The notes below the pieces were generated by a model. That model ran no database searches. It saw only the letters and a list, made by a program, of their open reading frames with translations, and was not told the DNA's origin. From CAIWMF01 sp964402065 (GTDB lineage Bacteria > Verrucomicrobiota > Verrucomicrobiia > Chthoniobacterales > UBA6821): a DNA stretch of 64,000 nt. Location of the stretch: positions 1-64,000 of the forward strand of contig CAYOAN010000006.1 in the NCBI GenBank assembly GCA_964402065.1, in the 5' to 3' direction. Position 1 is the first letter of the stretch, and each line of letters starts with the position of its first letter. Positions 51,285 to 60,052 of the stretch are shown here, one piece after another. The position numbers and the translations under genes were made by a program.

Positions 51285-53003
51285 TTATCTTGATGCATCG
51301 TCAAAGTACGTTGAGCTTGCAGCTGGTGAAGAGTCCTTTGAAAAGTAAGGGAGTGCTTTGAGCTGCTCATAGGCGACTGTGCCTTCATCCCCTCCACCAG
51401 AAGCTTGAAAAGCTAGATCAATGATTTGTTTCACTGCGCTATTACGATTAAGAATGCGTGCTAGTTTGCTGTTTTCATGCGCGGGAGCGTGATGCCAGCT
51501 TTGCGCACGCACTCTAGCTGAAGAGAGTCCATCACTACTTCCGCTTGCCCCAAACAGTGAACTTAAGAAAGACGGCAGCGTCGGAAGAGAGTTGCTGTTT
51601 TGTTGCGGCTGCTTATCACTAATCACTTCTAAAAAACGATCCAGATATTCCCTTGGAGGACATGTTGCAAAAAGGTGATCTGTTGTATCGCCTTGTTTAC
51701 GATTAGGAAAACGCTGACATGCAAAATTGAAAACATCCTTCGGACTCACCAACTCTAACAGTGTCATCGCAAAACTAAAAAGATCCACTTCCGATCCATA
51801 TGCTTGCTCTTGCATAACTCTTGGTGAAACATATTGGAGCGCTCCCCTGATTATTTTTGAGGTAGGGCTATTAAGATGACTTCCATCATCAATTTTTTCT
51901 TTTTTCCGCAATTTTGTTGCAGAGCCAAAATCAAGGAGGGTCACTTCACCCGTTTGAGCATGATAAAAAATATTCTCTGGTTTAATATCGCGGTGAACTA
52001 AATTGTGGCCCTGTAATTTTTGAACAATATCGAAAAGGCCACGGACAATGTTCTTAAACTGTGTCCCTTGGATAAAATCGTAAAACCCTCCATTTTTTTG
52101 AATCATTTTATCAAGACTTTCTCCAGGTGCTCGTTCCATCAGTTGCCCTTCTAAAAAAACCGTTGTTCCTTGTGGGAGCTTCATTCCAAAAGCCTTGACG
52201 TGATTGGCTGGAACATAGTGAATTTCCTCTGACTGATCGGCTAAACACAAATAAAAAATAAAAAAAAGTGGTTTGGGGATATGTGAAAGATCATGCAATC
52301 GTGCTGCAGCACAATCTCCCTCTCTCCAAAAAGAAGAGCTTCTTCCAGTCAATGCTTGCGAGGGGATCCCCTGCTTTTCTTTTTTATAAACATACTTACC
52401 CCTTTCTCCTTGCACCTGAGCGGGAAATACTATTCCAAACGTGCCTTCTCCAAGAAGCTTATGCGACTCAATAATGATTTCTTTGCTCTCTAAAAAAACA
52501 TCAAGTGGACCTTCTATTTTTTGAGGCACATCATTAGCAAAAGGAGATGATTCCGCCCTCGATCCAGCTTCGGCTGCTTCCGCATCAAGTCGAGCAAGTT
52601 GTAACTCCTTGAGATAGGTTAGCAACCGCTCAGCACTAATATCTCCTGATTCTTTATTGTGCCCCTCCCTTTCAACAGTACCATTTAAATAATCGGCAAA
52701 TGTCGCCTTAATATCTTGTTGTGCTTCAGTCGCTGTGGCATTGGGATAAAGAACCTCGATGAGACTCGTAAGATAAGAGCCAGTTTGAATCCTTCGTTCT
52801 TCAGGCTGCCTAAAGCGAGAAATGCTGAAAGAAGATTCCGTCCCACTGCGATTGACATGCTGCAGACTGACGAAGTTCAGCTGATTATCTTCAACAACCC
52901 TCGGTTGCATGAGGCCTTGCTGCATCTTTTTCACGCTAACCTTAGCTTGATCTGAAGTTCCCTGAAAAGTTGGGTACCGCAAATTAGTAGAAGAAACGAC
53001 CAT
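51285..53003 (-). CDS. Hanks-type Ser/Thr protein kinase, possible effector
   Basis: 572 residues, no signal peptide and no membrane helix. The kinase domain (about residues 175-470) has the Gly loop LGEGTFGIVF (185), Lys near 207, HRDIKPENI (338), LDFGSATK (358) and the YVSPRVMQEQAYGSEVDLFSFAMTLLEL substrate-lobe region (391). The N-terminal 170 and C-terminal 100 residues are unknown and Ser/Ala-rich. It starts eight bases after the tRNA-Thr gene on the same strand. The soluble kinase and nearby type III chaperone make an injected effector plausible but unproven; it may also be a housekeeping regulator. Confidence 0.85.
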   Translation of the reverse strand: MVVSSTNLRYPTFQGTSDQAKVSVKKMQQGLMQPRVVEDNQLNFVSLQHVNRSGTESSFSISRFRQPEERRIQTGSYLTSLIEVLYPNATATEAQQDIKATFADYLNGTVEREGHNKESGDISAERLLTYLKELQLARLDAEAAEAGSRAESSPFANDVPQKIEGPLDVFLESKEIIIESHKLLGEGTFGIVFPAQVQGERGKYVYKKEKQGIPSQALTGRSSSFWREGDCAAARLHDLSHIPKPLFFIFYLCLADQSEEIHYVPANHVKAFGMKLPQGTTVFLEGQLMERAPGESLDKMIQKNGGFYDFIQGTQFKNIVRGLFDIVQKLQGHNLVHRDIKPENIFYHAQTGEVTLLDFGSATKLRKKEKIDDGSHLNSPTSKIIRGALQYVSPRVMQEQAYGSEVDLFSFAMTLLELVSPKDVFNFACQRFPNRKQGDTTDHLFATCPPREYLDRFLEVISDKQPQQNSNSLPTLPSFLSSLFGASGSSDGLSSARVRAQSWHHAPAHENSKLARILNRNSAVKQIIDLAFQASGGGDEGTVAYEQLKALPYFSKDSSPAASSTYFDDASR

Positions 53004-53010
53004 AAAAAAA

Positions 53011-53086
53011 TGGAGCCGGCAGTCGGACTCGAACCGACGACCGGCTGATTACAAATCAGCTGCTCTACCAACTGAGCTATGCCGGC
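53011..53086 (-). tRNA. tRNA-Thr (UGU)
   Basis: 76 nt including encoded CCA. Acceptor GCCGGC/GCCGGC, anticodon stem GCTGA/TCAGC with loop TTTGTAA giving UGU, T-arm GTCGG-TTCGAGT-CCGAC. The kinase ORF at 51285-53003 begins eight bases past the CCA. Confidence 0.97.
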
Positions 53087-53188
53087 TTCATGAGCAAGAG
53101 AAAGTATCACCAATCTTTTTTAAAAACAAGAAAAAGCTGCTGGCCAGCCTTGCTTTTTTTAATCCCTCTCATAAAATGCATCGTTTTT

Positions 53189-53773
53189 ATGAACCGTTTT
53201 AAAACACTCCTCATTTTTGGCGCGCCGGGCAGTGGCAAAGGAACTCAAGGTCGCACTCTTGGTACCATTCCTGGATTTTACCACTGTGCTTGTGGCGATG
53301 TCTTCCGTGGCCTCGATCCACAGAGTAAATTGGGACGCGAATTTTTAAAATACTCAAGCAAAGGAAAATTAGTTCCTGATGAAATGACTGTTGAGCTTTG
53401 GGTCAATTGGATCGATGTTGTCGTCGAGTCAGGCCAATTCAAGCCACAACGCGATTTTTTAGTCCTCGATGGAATTCCAAGAAATGTTGAACAAGCTAAG
53501 CTCATGGAAAAATATATTGAGGTAGAACACATTTTTCACCTCTCTTGTCCGGACCGTGACAAATTAGTTGCTCGTTTGAAAAGCAGAGCGCTTAAAGAAA
53601 ATCGCTTGGATGATGCCCACGAAGAGATCATTCGCAGTCGCTTAGAAACCTATGATGCTGAGTCCAAGCCGATGCTCAAGTATTATGGCAAGGCTTTGAG
53701 ACATGATATTGATGCAACAATGAAACCAGTTGAGGTGTTATATCAAATTTTAGGATCCGTGCTGGAACAGTAG
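53189..53773 (+). CDS. adk: Adenylate kinase (short-LID type)
   Basis: 194 residues from ATG 53189; the longer ORF from 53090 overlaps the tRNA region and is not used. P-loop IFGAPGSGKGTQGRTL near residue 8, NMP-binding CGDVFRGL near 37, DGIPRNVEQAKLM near 94 (usual DGFPR has Ile for Phe), and a short LID with RALKENRLDDAHEEIIRSRL near 140. Converts ATP plus AMP to two ADP. Divergent from tRNA-Thr; fmt follows 20 bp on. Confidence 0.9.
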   Translation: MNRFKTLLIFGAPGSGKGTQGRTLGTIPGFYHCACGDVFRGLDPQSKLGREFLKYSSKGKLVPDEMTVELWVNWIDVVVESGQFKPQRDFLVLDGIPRNVEQAKLMEKYIEVEHIFHLSCPDRDKLVARLKSRALKENRLDDAHEEIIRSRLETYDAESKPMLKYYGKALRHDIDATMKPVEVLYQILGSVLEQ

Positions 53774-53793
53774 TTTCTTTGTAGGCTATCGCA

Positions 53794-54768
53794 ATGCGTC
53801 TCCTTTTTGCCGGCACGAGTGACATTGGAATCCCAAGCCTTCGAGCTTTGATGGCAGACCATCAACTTGTCGGTCTCTTAACCCAGCCGGATCGCCCTGT
53901 AGGACGACATCAAGTCCTCACAGCGCCAGCCACTAAACAATTTCTTCAGAAAGCCGTTATTCACGACTCTGCTCGCGAATCAGTAAGCGCTGACTCCTTT
54001 ATCGTTCCTATTTTTCAGCCAGAAAGCTTGCGTGACATTTCTTTTTTGGAGCAACTCCAAGCACTTTCTCCTGAGGTGATCGTTACTTTTTCTTACGGAA
54101 AAATTCTCCCGCGCGAGCTGCTTGAGCTCCCTTCCGTTGCGTGCCTCAATATTCACACGTCGCTCTTACCACGGCATCGCGGGGCAACCCCCATTCAAGC
54201 GGCTATTCTAGAAGGAGATCAAGAAACAGGCGTCACCATCATGCACATGGCAGAAGGGCTCGACACAGGTGACATTGTACTCCAAAAAAGAATTAGCCTC
54301 GCTCCCCAAGAAACCGCAGGCTCTTTGACAGAACGCCTCGCAACCCTAGCTCCAGAGGCTATTTTAGAAGCATTATCACTTTTAGAAAGTGGCCTCGCTC
54401 CTCGCATACCGCAACCTGCAGAAGGCGTTACTCATGCACGTCAAATCACACGCGCTGATGCAGTTATTGATGTCATGCGATCCGCAACGAAACTAGATCG
54501 CCTCATCCGCGCCATGAATCCAAAGCCAGGAGCCCATGGAATATTTCATTTACCTTCGGAAAAGTCGGTGACGCTAAAAATTTTTTCGGCTTCTGTTGTG
54601 GCTTCTCCTTCGTCGGAAAAGCCAGGCTCCCTATTTCTTTCATCAGAGAAAAAGCTTTTTCTTGCTTGTGGAGAAGGGACCCTCGAACTCCACGAAGTTC
54701 AACCCGACGGTCGCGCTAGAATGAGCGCAGCGGCTTTTGTGAATGGGCATTTTGATAGTGTCGATTAA
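53794..54768 (+). CDS. fmt: Methionyl-tRNA formyltransferase
   Basis: 324 residues. N-terminal GART domain with LFAGTSDIGIPSLRAL near 4, the catalytic cluster LNIHTSLLPRHRGATPIQAAILEGDQETGVTIMHMAEGLDTGDI (about 114-157, containing Asn, His and Asp), and a C-terminal OB-like domain with RAMNPKPGAHG near 244. Formylates initiator Met-tRNA. Immediately after adk, likely co-transcribed. No def gene nearby. Confidence 0.94.
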   Translation: MRLLFAGTSDIGIPSLRALMADHQLVGLLTQPDRPVGRHQVLTAPATKQFLQKAVIHDSARESVSADSFIVPIFQPESLRDISFLEQLQALSPEVIVTFSYGKILPRELLELPSVACLNIHTSLLPRHRGATPIQAAILEGDQETGVTIMHMAEGLDTGDIVLQKRISLAPQETAGSLTERLATLAPEAILEALSLLESGLAPRIPQPAEGVTHARQITRADAVIDVMRSATKLDRLIRAMNPKPGAHGIFHLPSEKSVTLKIFSASVVASPSSEKPGSLFLSSEKKLFLACGEGTLELHEVQPDGRARMSAAAFVNGHFDSVD

Positions 54769-54828
54769 GATTAATTTGAAAAGAAGCAGCCTAGGAGCAC
54801 TGAAGTTTTTTCTCCTATTTTCATGCAT

Positions 54829-54975
54829 CAGTTGGGCTGTAAGAGGCGGGCGTCTTGGCTTCTAGCAAGGCGGAAGAACGAGCGCTACCTTCTGCCAACG
54901 TGAGTGATGACAACGCTGTCAGACATCAATAAAAACAAACTCCATTGTCCAGATAATGAAGGAAGCTGGGGGTAT
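54829..54975. repeat. Structured intergenic repeat family B, copy B2
   Basis: Highly similar to B1 (16024-16165), sharing AACGTGAGTGATGACA and CTTGGCTTCT blocks. Its stems are weaker than in B1 and B3 (TTCTAGCA/TGTCAGAC). Fills most of the 286 bp between fmt and the next gene; no coding signal. Confidence 0.65.
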
Positions 54976-55054
54976 CGCAAATCAAGAGAAAAGCACACTC
55001 CAAAAAACTCCTCTTGAAATTTTCAAAACCTGAATTAGGTTGCTTCCGATTTTC

Positions 55055-56014
55055 ATGAGATACTTTTTTTTATTTTTTCTCCTCTCGGTCACTCTTTTTG
55101 ATCTATCGCCACTCAAAGCTAAGACAATTGATGCTTTACCCTCTCGGCTACCGACTGATTCGATAGATTTTTCTCAAAAGGTCATAGCCTTGGATTTAAC
55201 AAACTTCACCTCCTCTAGCAGCACGCAAAACAACGCTCTTTTTCCAGTCAGTTCTTCTTTTTTGACATCATTACTCAAGACCCTTGCCGTGGATGGCTAC
55301 GACATTCTTTTCAATGTTAATGATCCTATTTTTCAAGCTTCTATCAAAAAGTTTCAAAATAATGATGGCTTCAATGTCTACGAACTTATCGATGATGAAG
55401 TGTTAGCGTACCTGCCGCCCATTAAGCTAGCATCTGCCAATCCAGACTTGATGGGTCTCTTGGAAGAAAAAGACCACGTTAACAAAAGCACCAACTATTT
55501 AGTCCTGAAATTAGGTGCTACGGACAAACCTCCTTCACCTATTCAACCTCAATATCCTACAAGCCATTACGCAACGTGGTCTCTAACATCAGAAAAAAAC
55601 AAGCTAATGGAATATTATTGGTTTAACAACTTGCCCTCCTCTTCGTCGCCATCTCCTATCCAGGGAGAGTTATGGCTTGTTTTTTCAAGCAATGCTACCG
55701 GTTCATCCATTTCACAGCCAGATCAAGCCGCTTCTTTAAGTAACAATTCATCTTTACAAGAAAACTCCACCGTTTTTCAGACAAGCTCACTCCCACCCTC
55801 TTCGTCATCCAAAAATGTATCACAATGGTGGAAAAACCTTACCCCTGACCAACAGAATGGGCTTGCTAAAACAGGACTGTTCCTGATGAGTTGCGGCATT
55901 GCCTGTTTTTTCCCAGAAGTCTCTCTTGCAGAAAAGGCGCTTGTTGTTGTTTGCATTCCTTGCTTTCTGGAATTGGGAGAAAATTTATCAGTCGCTTGGA
56001 GTGCTTTTTTTTAA
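55055..56014 (+). CDS. Secreted or membrane-tethered hypothetical protein
   Basis: 319 residues from ATG 55055. Signal peptide (MRYFFLFFLLSVTLFDLSPLKA), a soluble domain (about residues 30-200) with ALDLTNFTSS and ATWSLTSEKNKLMEYYWF, a Ser/Pro/Asn-rich linker (about 205-260) and a C-terminal hydrophobic hairpin (TGLFLMSCGIACFF and ALVVVCIPCFLEL) that could anchor it in a membrane. No family recognised. Single gene between repeats. Confidence 0.7.
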   Translation: MRYFFLFFLLSVTLFDLSPLKAKTIDALPSRLPTDSIDFSQKVIALDLTNFTSSSSTQNNALFPVSSSFLTSLLKTLAVDGYDILFNVNDPIFQASIKKFQNNDGFNVYELIDDEVLAYLPPIKLASANPDLMGLLEEKDHVNKSTNYLVLKLGATDKPPSPIQPQYPTSHYATWSLTSEKNKLMEYYWFNNLPSSSSPSPIQGELWLVFSSNATGSSISQPDQAASLSNNSSLQENSTVFQTSSLPPSSSSKNVSQWWKNLTPDQQNGLAKTGLFLMSCGIACFFPEVSLAEKALVVVCIPCFLELGENLSVAWSAFF

Positions 56015-56067
56015 CACTCTGGTTCACTCAGCAGCTTAATCGTTCTCACAGCGATAAGATTCCAAAG

Positions 56068-56133
56068 ACTCGAGGCTTCGAGCACCAGAGTGACGCCGCA
56101 ATACGCGGCTATAGAATTTGTTAACATGCTCTA
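56068..56133. mobile_element. Truncated family A repeat (right end, copy 5)
   Basis: ACTCGAGGCTTCGAGCAC through to ATGCTCTA matches the right half of copies 3 and 4. The left half is missing; sequence to the left is unrelated. Length 66 bp. Confidence 0.75.
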
Positions 56134-56285
56134 TCATACCTGCATAAGAAGAAGCCCTTATTCAGATCACGCTCAACGATGGTATTAAGAGGCTATACCG
56201 ACCTGCCGTGCTTTCAGCGCAGAGAGCAATGCAATATCCGGGTTAATACTTCTCATCTTTTAAAAATGTGTCATACTCACAAGCC

Positions 56286-57017
56286 ATGAACGTTTCACCT
56301 TCTCCTAAATACAAACGCGTTGTCCTCAAAATTAGTGGAGAAGCTCTTCGCCAGCCAGGAAGCGACGATACTGTTTCTCCTCAAATCGTCCAACAAATTG
56401 CTCAAGAGATTGGAAACGTTCGCAAGATGGGAGTTCAAGTAGCTGTTGTGGTAGGCGGCGGCAACATCTGGCGCGGATTAGCAGCCAGTCACCGCGGCAT
56501 GAACCGGGCTACGGCTGATTATATGGGAATGCTAGCAACCGTCATCAATGGGATGGCCTTGATGAGCGCCCTTGAAGAACTTGGTTTTTCTACCCGTGTA
56601 CAGACAGCCCTCCAAATTAACCACGTCGCCGAACCCTTTATCTTGCGCCGTGCCATTCGTCATTTGGACAATGGTCACATCGTTATCTTTGTTGCTGGAA
56701 CCGGCAATCCTTTCTTTTCTACTGATACTACAGCGGCTTTGAGAGCTAATGAAATAGGGGCCCAAGTCATTCTTAAAGCTACGAAAGTCGATGGCATTTA
56801 TGATGCTGATCCTGTCAAAAATCCTAATGCCAAAAAATTTGATCAGCTCACTTTTTCCGAAGCACTTCGTCGTCGCCTGAAGGTAATGGATTCAACAGCT
56901 TTTAGTCTCTGTATGGACAACTCTATGCCGATTATTGTCTTTAACATGATTGAACCAAATATTATCATCAGGGCCATCTGTGGTGAGCCAGTGGGAACTT
57001 TGGTCACCGAGGAATAA
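56286..57017 (+). CDS. pyrH: UMP kinase
   Basis: 243 residues from ATG 56286 (a GTG at 56268 adds six). Amino-acid-kinase fold with VVLKISGEALRQPG near residue 12, VAVVVGGGNIWRGL near 52, MGMLATVINGMAL, GTGNPFFSTDTTAALRANEI near 139 and KVDGIYDADPVKNP near 161. Phosphorylates UMP to UDP. Adjacent to frr (42 bp), the common pyrH-frr order; tsf and rpsB do not precede it here. Confidence 0.95.
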   Translation: MNVSPSPKYKRVVLKISGEALRQPGSDDTVSPQIVQQIAQEIGNVRKMGVQVAVVVGGGNIWRGLAASHRGMNRATADYMGMLATVINGMALMSALEELGFSTRVQTALQINHVAEPFILRRAIRHLDNGHIVIFVAGTGNPFFSTDTTAALRANEIGAQVILKATKVDGIYDADPVKNPNAKKFDQLTFSEALRRRLKVMDSTAFSLCMDNSMPIIVFNMIEPNIIIRAICGEPVGTLVTEE

Positions 57018-57059
57018 CTTTAATAGCTACCACCGAATACAAAAAAACAACGATACTTT

Positions 57060-57620
57060 ATGAGCGCTGAGACTATTTTACTTGAAGCAGAAGAAGGCAT
57101 GGAAAAAGCCATTGATTTCATGATGCATGAATTTGCTGCGATTCGAACCGGCAAAGCATCACCTGCTCTTGTGGAAACAATCGACGTACATACTTATGGA
57201 AGCAGCATGAAATTGAAAGCCCTTGCTCTCATCACCTGCCCAGAACCACGTCTTCTCGTTATTCAGCCATTTGATGCAGGAACAACGAAAGATATTGAAA
57301 AGGCTATTTTAGAAAGCAATGTTGGCATCACTCCCGCCATTGATGGCAAAGTCATTCGCCTCCGCATTCCTGAATTGAGTGAAGAACGCCGCAAGGACCT
57401 TGTTCGTACTGTCCATAAAGTAGCTGAAGAAGGCCGTGTGCGCATCCGCGCCAGCCGCCGTGAGGCCATGGAAACAGCAAAGAAAATTCAAAAAGCAGGA
57501 ACGATCACCGAAGATGATCTCACACGAGCTGAAAAAGAGATTCAAAAACTAACTGACAAGTTTGTTGCCAGCGTTGATGAACATGTGAAACACAAGGAAG
57601 CCGAGCTTCTTACCGTGTAG
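57060..57620 (+). CDS. frr: Ribosome recycling factor
   Basis: 186 residues, the standard length. RRF motifs: FAAIRTGKASPALVETIDVHTYG near residue 24, LVIQPFDAGTTKDIEKAI, the PELSEERRKDLVRTVHKVAEEGRVRIRASRREAME block near 107, and a C-terminal helix with LTDKFVASVDEHVKHKE. Works with EF-G to split post-termination ribosomes. Operon with pyrH. Confidence 0.97.
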   Translation: MSAETILLEAEEGMEKAIDFMMHEFAAIRTGKASPALVETIDVHTYGSSMKLKALALITCPEPRLLVIQPFDAGTTKDIEKAILESNVGITPAIDGKVIRLRIPELSEERRKDLVRTVHKVAEEGRVRIRASRREAMETAKKIQKAGTITEDDLTRAEKEIQKLTDKFVASVDEHVKHKEAELLTV

Positions 57621-57690
57621 AGAATAGCATCTAGCTTTTTGGTTACAGATCGCAGGGAAAAATCATTATCTTTTAAAAACAACTTTTCCC

Positions 57691-58188
57691 ATGAAAGCAT
57701 TTATCTCTGTTGTTTTTTGGAGTCTCTTTTTATCAACAAAACTTCTTTCTGCAACTGGCAATTCAAAAACTGTTGTTGTCCCCGCCCCCGATGTCACCTG
57801 GCGACAGCAGGGCGGGCTTAGACACCTCTCTTCGTTGCAGGGCCAGCCAGTCCTGTTGCTAATTGCCCCCTCTCCAAAAAGCTGGGATTTCTACCGCCAG
57901 TTGAATGCGCTTAAAGGGAATTATGAACACCTCGCTGCCCAGCATTTGATCTGCCTTGCCGCTTTTACTGAAGAAGAAGGGCAGATTCGCTCTAACATTC
58001 CTTTTATTACCGTAGAGCATGGGCCGGCTGTAGGAGCGGCTTATAGTGCAGCAAACCATTTTGCACTAGCTGTAATTGGACCTGATGGCAACTTAGATTG
58101 CTTCAGCACACACGTGCTAGCAGGGCAGCGCATCGAGGACCTAATCGATGCATCTTATGTTAATCAAATAAAAATGCGCCGCCCCTAG
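57691..58188 (+). CDS. Secreted thioredoxin-fold-like protein (DUF4174-like)
   Basis: 165 residues. Signal peptide (FISVVFWSLFLSTKLLSA). The mature region reads like a DUF4174 domain: LRHLSSLQGQPVLLLIAPSPKSWDFYRQLNAL, LICLAAFTEE and FALAVIGPDGNLDCFSTHVLAGQRIEDLIDA. No CxxC motif, so no thioredoxin activity is implied. Function unknown. Follows frr by 70 bp. Confidence 0.7.
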   Translation: MKAFISVVFWSLFLSTKLLSATGNSKTVVVPAPDVTWRQQGGLRHLSSLQGQPVLLLIAPSPKSWDFYRQLNALKGNYEHLAAQHLICLAAFTEEEGQIRSNIPFITVEHGPAVGAAYSAANHFALAVIGPDGNLDCFSTHVLAGQRIEDLIDASYVNQIKMRRP

Positions 58189-58192
58189 GGCT

Positions 58193-58456
58193 CTAAAATC
58201 TAGTTGCAGCAATTTTAGAATTAAATTGCTCTGGAGAAACCAAGGGGTTTGTCAGCTCATTTTGAACATCCAATTTCTGAACCTGCGTATGATTTCCACT
58301 AAGCTGAACAGCTTCTTCCACCTGCGTTGGGCTCAACCGCCCATGTGCATTTTCAACGGAAGGTTGCTGATGTTGTTTATGAACCGGCTTTTGAGGCTGG
58401 TTAGCAGGATGATTCACATTGGAGGGAGTAGCATTGTTAACAGCAGCAAGACTCAT
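58193..58456 (-). CDS. Small hydrophilic hypothetical protein (possible secretion substrate)
   Basis: 87 residues from ATG 58456. Rich in N, Q, P, H and V: NHPANQPQKPVHKQHQQPSVE, then LSPTQVEEAVQLSGNHTQVQ. No signal peptide. Composition and helical middle recall small type III secretion substrates or inner-rod proteins, but no family match can be claimed. Converges with the gene ending at 58188 with 4 bp between. Confidence 0.45.
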   Translation of the reverse strand: MSLAAVNNATPSNVNHPANQPQKPVHKQHQQPSVENAHGRLSPTQVEEAVQLSGNHTQVQKLDVQNELTNPLVSPEQFNSKIAATRF

Positions 58457-58530
58457 AGTAATGAATGGGTTGGTTGAGATTTTCTATTCTAACTCGGAAG
58501 CTGTTTTAGTTGGCAAGTTTTATTTCTTCT

Positions 58531-58585
58531 TCCGATATAATCAAATGGAGAAGGGAACGCCCTTATCGATTTAAAACGCTATAAA
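58531..58585. repeat. Imperfect palindrome at the end of the C39-like peptidase gene
   Basis: AAGGG (58551-58555) and CCCTT (58560-58564) close a four-base loop; further out the TATAATCAAATGG-like left arm mirrors the CGATTTAAAACGCTATA right arm. Reversed, the right arm reads TATAGCGTTTTAAATCG, related to the family B start at 62994 and 41263. The peptidase stop (58563-58565) lies in the right arm. Confidence 0.5.
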
Positions 58586-59219
58586 ATCGTAATGCTTCTA
58601 TCGGAGTTCCTAGTCGAGAAAAAGAATAGGTCCCGCCTAAGCCTGGCGCTGCAGGATCTCGAATGAGATAATCAAATCCTTGTTTGCCGACAATGACTAC
58701 AAAATGTGTGTTTCCGCTAGCGCGCCGAATGCGCACAATCACAGGATTCCCTCGAAGCAGATTCCAATCAATTAGTCCATAGCTTGGCAGATTTTCATAG
58801 CGATGCTCAGCAACACCTGGTGAATAGTTAGCTGCAACCTCCCATTTAATCCAGGAGTCTCCCTCGTAACCATCATGCTCTATAAGATATTGATTGAGGA
58901 GCTTAGGGGTAATGATCACGCCGTACGAAGCTAAGACCATAGCGGCTGAACTTATAGCACAGCCAGAAGTGGCTAATGTATCTTTCTCAGAATAACCAAG
59001 CTTTTCTCCGCCCCAACGAAGATCGCCTTGAGAAAAAAAAGGGACTGAAAGTTCTATCCTCTTGAATACCGGCAGCCCTCCAATGCCAGAAATTGGACGC
59101 TTCCAAAACCAAACCATGATCAACACTGCTATCACCAAAAAAACCAGAAGCATTTGCCGCCAGCAACGGATCACTCTTGACGATACGTGAAGAAAAACGA
59201 TGATTCTTTGCAATGCCAT
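58563..59219 (-). CDS. Papain-like C39-type cysteine peptidase, membrane-anchored
   Basis: 218 residues from ATG 59219. An N-terminal membrane helix (LLVFLVIAVLIMVWFW) leads to a C39_2-like domain: SVPFFSQGDLRWGGEKLGY with Gln, DTLATSGCAISSAAMVLASYG with the candidate catalytic Cys, NTHFVVIVGK with the His, and YLIRDPAAPG with the Asp. So the Cys-His-Asp triad is complete. Domain lies outside the cytoplasm; substrate could be a peptide or muropeptide. Its ATG overlaps the opposite-strand gene starting at 59213 by seven bases. Confidence 0.8.
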   Translation of the reverse strand: MALQRIIVFLHVSSRVIRCWRQMLLVFLVIAVLIMVWFWKRPISGIGGLPVFKRIELSVPFFSQGDLRWGGEKLGYSEKDTLATSGCAISSAAMVLASYGVIITPKLLNQYLIEHDGYEGDSWIKWEVAANYSPGVAEHRYENLPSYGLIDWNLLRGNPVIVRIRRASGNTHFVVIVGKQGFDYLIRDPAAPGLGGTYSFSRLGTPIEALRFYSVLNR

Positions 59220-60040
59220 TTCCATCACTTGTTTTAAAAAAAGGTTCATTAATTTTTGGAATTCTTTTGCTTGTAGCGCCACTTCAAGGGGAGGTCAATA
59301 ATCCTATTCATAAAGCTCCTGAGGAAGCAGCGCGATTCATAAGTATTAATAGAACAGTTTTAGAAGCCATCTCGTTAATGCCTCATGGTGGTGGTTATAG
59401 CACTAGCGGAGTAGCTATGTCACAATTGCAGCGAGCCGTTACCTTTTCTGAAGGAAAGCTCCTTGTTCGTCCCATACTAGCGCAACCAAGCTTTTGTTCG
59501 GAAGCTACCTATCTGCTCTTTTTGAAAACAATTCTCTTACTTCAAGAACGCCACCATCTTCCTCTTGATGCCGCAACATTAACAGCCTTGCTCCCGCGCG
59601 GACAAGCTGATGGAACGGGCATTTGGGGTCGATGGAATGCTAATGGCCCAGGAGTTGCTTGTCTGTTTTATGATACAGGACTGGGAAAAAATTTCTGTGA
59701 TTTGATCCAAGCAGAGCCGGGTGATTTTTTAAAAATATTTTGGACAACTTCAATAGGAGCCTCGGAGCATGGTCACCTCGTGGTTTATCTTGGCCATGAA
59801 GTGAAAAATGGCATCGAGATGATTCATTTTTGGTCAAGCAATCAACATGTAGGTTATGGTGACAAATGGGTCCCGCTGAGTGCCACTAAGCACCTTCTTT
59901 TTTCACGCCTGACAAATCCTACTGCGCTGGCATCGTGCCACGAGCTTGCACGTTCAGATCGTTACCTCGCCTCGCTCTTGACTAAGGGAAGCTCTTGGGA
60001 AGAAGTAAAGCAGCGTTGCGGCATAAGAAAAAACCAATAA
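59213..60040 (+). CDS. Secreted papain-like (NlpC/P60-type) putative cysteine amidase
   Basis: 275 residues. Signal peptide (FGILLLVAPLQG). Candidate catalytic residues: Cys in PSFCSEATYLLF near residue 91, His in EHGHLVVYLG near 182, and Asn/Gln in HFWSSNQHVG. A NlpC/P60 or CHAP-like peptidoglycan amidase is a fair guess from this arrangement; family not proven. Its start overlaps that of a C39-type peptidase on the opposite strand. Convergent with addA (12 bp between stops). Confidence 0.7.
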   Translation: MPFPSLVLKKGSLIFGILLLVAPLQGEVNNPIHKAPEEAARFISINRTVLEAISLMPHGGGYSTSGVAMSQLQRAVTFSEGKLLVRPILAQPSFCSEATYLLFLKTILLLQERHHLPLDAATLTALLPRGQADGTGIWGRWNANGPGVACLFYDTGLGKNFCDLIQAEPGDFLKIFWTTSIGASEHGHLVVYLGHEVKNGIEMIHFWSSNQHVGYGDKWVPLSATKHLLFSRLTNPTALASCHELARSDRYLASLLTKGSSWEEVKQRCGIRKNQ

Positions 60041-60052
60041 CGTTATAGTGTA

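Noticed and set aside
53003..53086. Integrated mobile island at tRNA-Thr
   Set aside because: No integrase, no second copy of the tRNA 3' end seen downstream, and housekeeping genes lie on both sides; kept only as a possibility.
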